A stretch of DNA of 64,000 bases from Pseudomonadota bacterium. Lineage in GTDB: Bacteria > Pseudomonadota > Gammaproteobacteria > Xanthomonadales > Xanthomonadaceae. A model generated the notes under the pieces. It was not told where the DNA came from. It ran no database searches and saw only the letters and a program-made list of their open reading frames with translations. Positions 62,036-64,000 of the stretch are shown piece by piece (the stretch's first letter is position 1; each line of letters opens with the position of its first letter). The stretch is taken from positions 1 to 64,000 of the forward strand of contig JAEWGI010000080.1 of the NCBI GenBank assembly GCA_023388355.1. Direction: 5' to 3'. A program made the position numbers and the translations under genes.

Positions 62036-62761
62036 TCAGCGGGGCTTCGCGCTTCGCTTGCAGGTCGCGCGGAAGCCCGCGGCCATGAAGGTGGCCATGC
62101 GCGCCTTGACCGCGTCGTAGTCGTCCGAGCGGCACAGGCCGCCGGACAGCCGGTCGATGCGTCCGGTGCGCGCGAGGGTCAGCATCAGCGCGCCGGTGAC
62201 GAAGTGGTAGCCCCAGAAGATGTCTTCCTCGGCGCAGTCGGGCATCGCCTTCTTCAGCAGGGCGATCAGGCGCAGCACCACCGGATCGAAGTGCTGGTCC
62301 ATCAGTTCGGCGCCATAGGGCGTGGTCGAGGCCAGCGCGCTGAGGGCACCGTAGTTCTTCCAGTTCTCGCCACCCTGGATGTAGAGGTCCAGGTCGGTGT
62401 CGAGGAAGGCATGCAGCGCGCCTTCGAGCGTGGGCTTGCCGCCGCAGCCGGCTTCGTAGTCGTCCAGCGCCTGCATCCGCAGCCCGCTGGTCACGGCGGC
62501 GCGGCGCGCCATCACCGCGTCGAACAGCGTCTTCTTGTCGGTGAAGTAGTAGTTGAGCAGGGTGTGGTGCACGCCGACGTGGCTGGCCACGTCCTTGAGC
62601 GTAACGCCGTACAGCCCGTGCCGGGAGAACAGCAGTTCGGCCGCGTCCAGGATCTGCTCGGTCATCTCCGCGCGCTGCTGGGCCTTGGTCGGCCTGGCGC
62701 GCGCGCTGGCCGCCTTCTTCCCGGTCCCACGCCGGGGACGCGATGTCGCATCTGCTGGCAC
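62036..62761 (-). CDS. TetR-family regulator
   Basis: 241-aa regulator. The helix-turn-helix is in GVTLKDVASHVGVHHTLLNY (then YFTDKKTLFDAV), about residues 53-90 after a basic leader; the rest is a ligand-binding bundle. GTG 62761 is selected because GGAGG lies 7 nt upstream; GTG 62788 is possible. It follows the acyl-CoA ligase by less than 50 bp on the same strand, so it is probably a pathway-specific fatty-acid regulator. Confidence 0.87.
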   Translation of the reverse strand: MPADATSRPRRGTGKKAASARARPTKAQQRAEMTEQILDAAELLFSRHGLYGVTLKDVASHVGVHHTLLNYYFTDKKTLFDAVMARRAAVTSGLRMQALDDYEAGCGGKPTLEGALHAFLDTDLDLYIQGGENWKNYGALSALASTTPYGAELMDQHFDPVVLRLIALLKKAMPDCAEEDIFWGYHFVTGALMLTLARTGRIDRLSGGLCRSDDYDAVKARMATFMAAGFRATCKRSAKPR

Positions 62762-62806
62762 GCTGCCGCCTCCACTGCCCCTTCGCACGGACGCTGCACG
62801 GGAACC

Positions 62807-64000
62807 TCATGTCCCCGTCTCCACGCGTGCGCTTCCAAACTCGGCCCTCAGGCGCATTTTGTCAATCTTCCCGGTCGCTGCCAAAGGCATGCGCTCGATC
62901 CGGATCACTTCATCGGGCAGCCACCACGAGGCCACGCGTCCACGCAACGCGTCGATCAGCGCCGCGTCGGCCAGGCGGCCGCCCTCGCGCAGTTCGACCA
63001 GCAGCACCGGCCGCTCGCCCCATTTCGGATGCTCGCGGCCGATCACCGCGGCCAGCGATACCTCCGGCAGCTCGCCGACGATCTCCTCGATCTCGACGGG
63101 ATTGATCCACTCGCCGCCGGACTTGATCAGGTCCTTCGCGCGACCGGTGATCACCAGGTTGCCGTCGCTCTCGATCCTGGCGAGGTCGCCGGTGTCGAAC
63201 CAGCCGTCGGCGTCCAGGGTCGGTGTGGTGTCGCCGAAGTACCGCTGCAGCGTGCTCGCGCCGCGCACGCGCAGGCGGCCTTCGACGCCGCGCTGTTCGG
63301 GCAGGGCCACGCCGTCGGAGTCGGTCAGCAGCAGGTCCACGCCGATCGACGGGCGCCCGGACAGGTGCGCGGCGCGATCCGGATCGTGCGGCACGGCCAC
63401 GGTGCCGGTGGGCGAGAGTTCGGTCATGCCCCAGCTGGTCTGCACGCTCGCGCCCAGGCGCCGTTCGATGCGGCGCATCAGTGCAGGCGCCAGCGGCGCG
63501 CCGCCCACGATCACGCGCTGCAGCGTGGGCGTATCGCCGCCGCTGGCCTCCAGGTATTCGACCAGCGCCAGCCACACGGTGGCCACGCCGAGCGCCACGG
63601 TGACCGACTCGGCGTTGATCAGCGCGGCGAGACTGGCGCCGTCGAGCTGGCGCCCGGGCAGCACCAGGCGCGCGCCCGCGGCCGGAGTGGCGAAGGGCAC
63701 GCCCCAGCCGTTGGCATGGAACATCGGCACCGCCAGCAGCACGCTGTCGCGGCAGGAGATGGCCATGGCGTCGGCCTGCAGCGCGCGCAGCGTGTGCAGG
63801 AAGATGCCGCGATGGGTGTAGGTGACGCCTTTCGGCGCGCCGGTGGTACCCGAAGTGAAGCACAGGCCGCAGGGCGTGCGCTCGTCGAAGTCGCCCCAAG
63901 CCACGTCGCCGCGCGCGGCCGCGATCATCGGTTCGAGCGGTTCGAGCGCGATCACGCCATCGTCGTCTTCAGCGTCGCCATCGATCACCAGCACCCGCTC
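62807..64000 (-). CDS. Acyl-CoA synthetase (AMP-binding), 5' end outside window
   Basis: C-terminal 397 residues visible; open through the window edge, so the N-terminal part is missing. AMP-binding P-loop FTSGTTGAPKGVTYTHRG, A4 SWGMTELSPTG, A7 DADGWFDTGDLARI, and GRAKDLIKSGGEWINPVEIE, with the catalytic Lys region LAATGKIDKMRL near the end. Activates medium- to long-chain fatty acids (FadD3-like); exact chain length is uncertain. TetR gene lies directly downstream. Confidence 0.93.
   Translation of the reverse strand, partial: ERVLVIDGDAEDDDGVIALEPLEPMIAAARGDVAWGDFDERTPCGLCFTSGTTGAPKGVTYTHRGIFLHTLRALQADAMAISCRDSVLLAVPMFHANGWGVPFATPAAGARLVLPGRQLDGASLAALINAESVTVALGVATVWLALVEYLEASGGDTPTLQRVIVGGAPLAPALMRRIERRLGASVQTSWGMTELSPTGTVAVPHDPDRAAHLSGRPSIGVDLLLTDSDGVALPEQRGVEGRLRVRGASTLQRYFGDTTPTLDADGWFDTGDLARIESDGNLVITGRAKDLIKSGGEWINPVEIEEIVGELPEVSLAAVIGREHPKWGERPVLLVELREGGRLADAALIDALRGRVASWWLPDEVIRIERMPLAATGKIDKMRLRAEFGSARVETGT

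Overview
The window is GC-rich bacterial chromosome, densely coding on both strands. Gene content points to a gammaproteobacterium of the Xanthomonadaceae/Lysobacteraceae (Lysobacter- or Luteimonas-like). The pointers are a FadE-type acyl-CoA dehydrogenase, a hemP / TonB-dependent heme receptor / DUF6607-like block, a lysine-alanine-rich H1-like protein, TonB-dependent receptors beside TPR-oxygenase genes, and GTAG-headed REP palindromes. I see no rRNA, tRNA, CRISPR array, transposase or prophage. The genus is an inference.

Layout, left to right. 1-7.7 kb: housekeeping and envelope genes (prfC, hemolysin III-like, AsmA-like, CBS protein, GtrB-like glycosyltransferase, mtgA, hslO). 7.8-16.1 kb: a secreted protein and a 986-aa TonB-dependent receptor, then a minus-strand group of a small exported protein, a TPR/2OG-Fe(II) oxygenase, an exported protein and a TPR/aspartyl-beta-hydroxylase. 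16.2-21.4 kb: two regulators, then fadE with a sigma70-like promoter overlapping a TetR-like palindrome, a hotdog protein and a membrane protein. 21.4-28.8 kb: nucleotide-transporter-like MFS protein, GMC oxidoreductase, M48 peptidase with LemA, and a beta-lactamase-fold hydrolase. 29-35 kb: H1-like protein, candidate small RNA, gcvH, gcvT, zinc CDF exporter, NfeD/stomatin pair. 35.2-38.8 kb: heme uptake locus under a clear Fur box. 40-48.7 kb: aldo/keto reductase, GGDEF-like protein, CNT nucleoside transporter with ribokinase, small exported protein, dusB, and a three-gene phospholipid cassette with 4-bp overlaps. 49.3-56.4 kb: DUF457-like hydrolase, then a candidate defence cassette (nucleotidyltransferase-fold protein, 1394-aa fused restriction-modification enzyme, DUF6933-like protein). 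56.6-64 kb: metK, then a minus-strand lipid-catabolism group (thiolase, serine hydrolase, SDR, TetR regulator, acyl-CoA ligase running off the window).

The most striking non-coding content is three families of intergenic palindromic repeats. Family A is a roughly 120-200 bp element with TGCTCC(C/T)TCCCCCGC-type ends, dispersed and also built into a 1.2-kb higher-order tandem array at 38.8-40.0 kb. Family B is a foldback unit of about 140 bp carrying CCCCTTCAAGGGG boxes, arrayed at 48.7-49.3 kb and found again at 57.9-58.1 kb. Family C consists of GTAGGAGCGGCTTCAGCCGC REP/REPIN elements. The leading biological candidates for follow-up are the 50.4-56.4 kb cassette with its inverted-repeat operator, the A and B repeat families, and the candidate small RNA or attenuator upstream of the H1-like gene.
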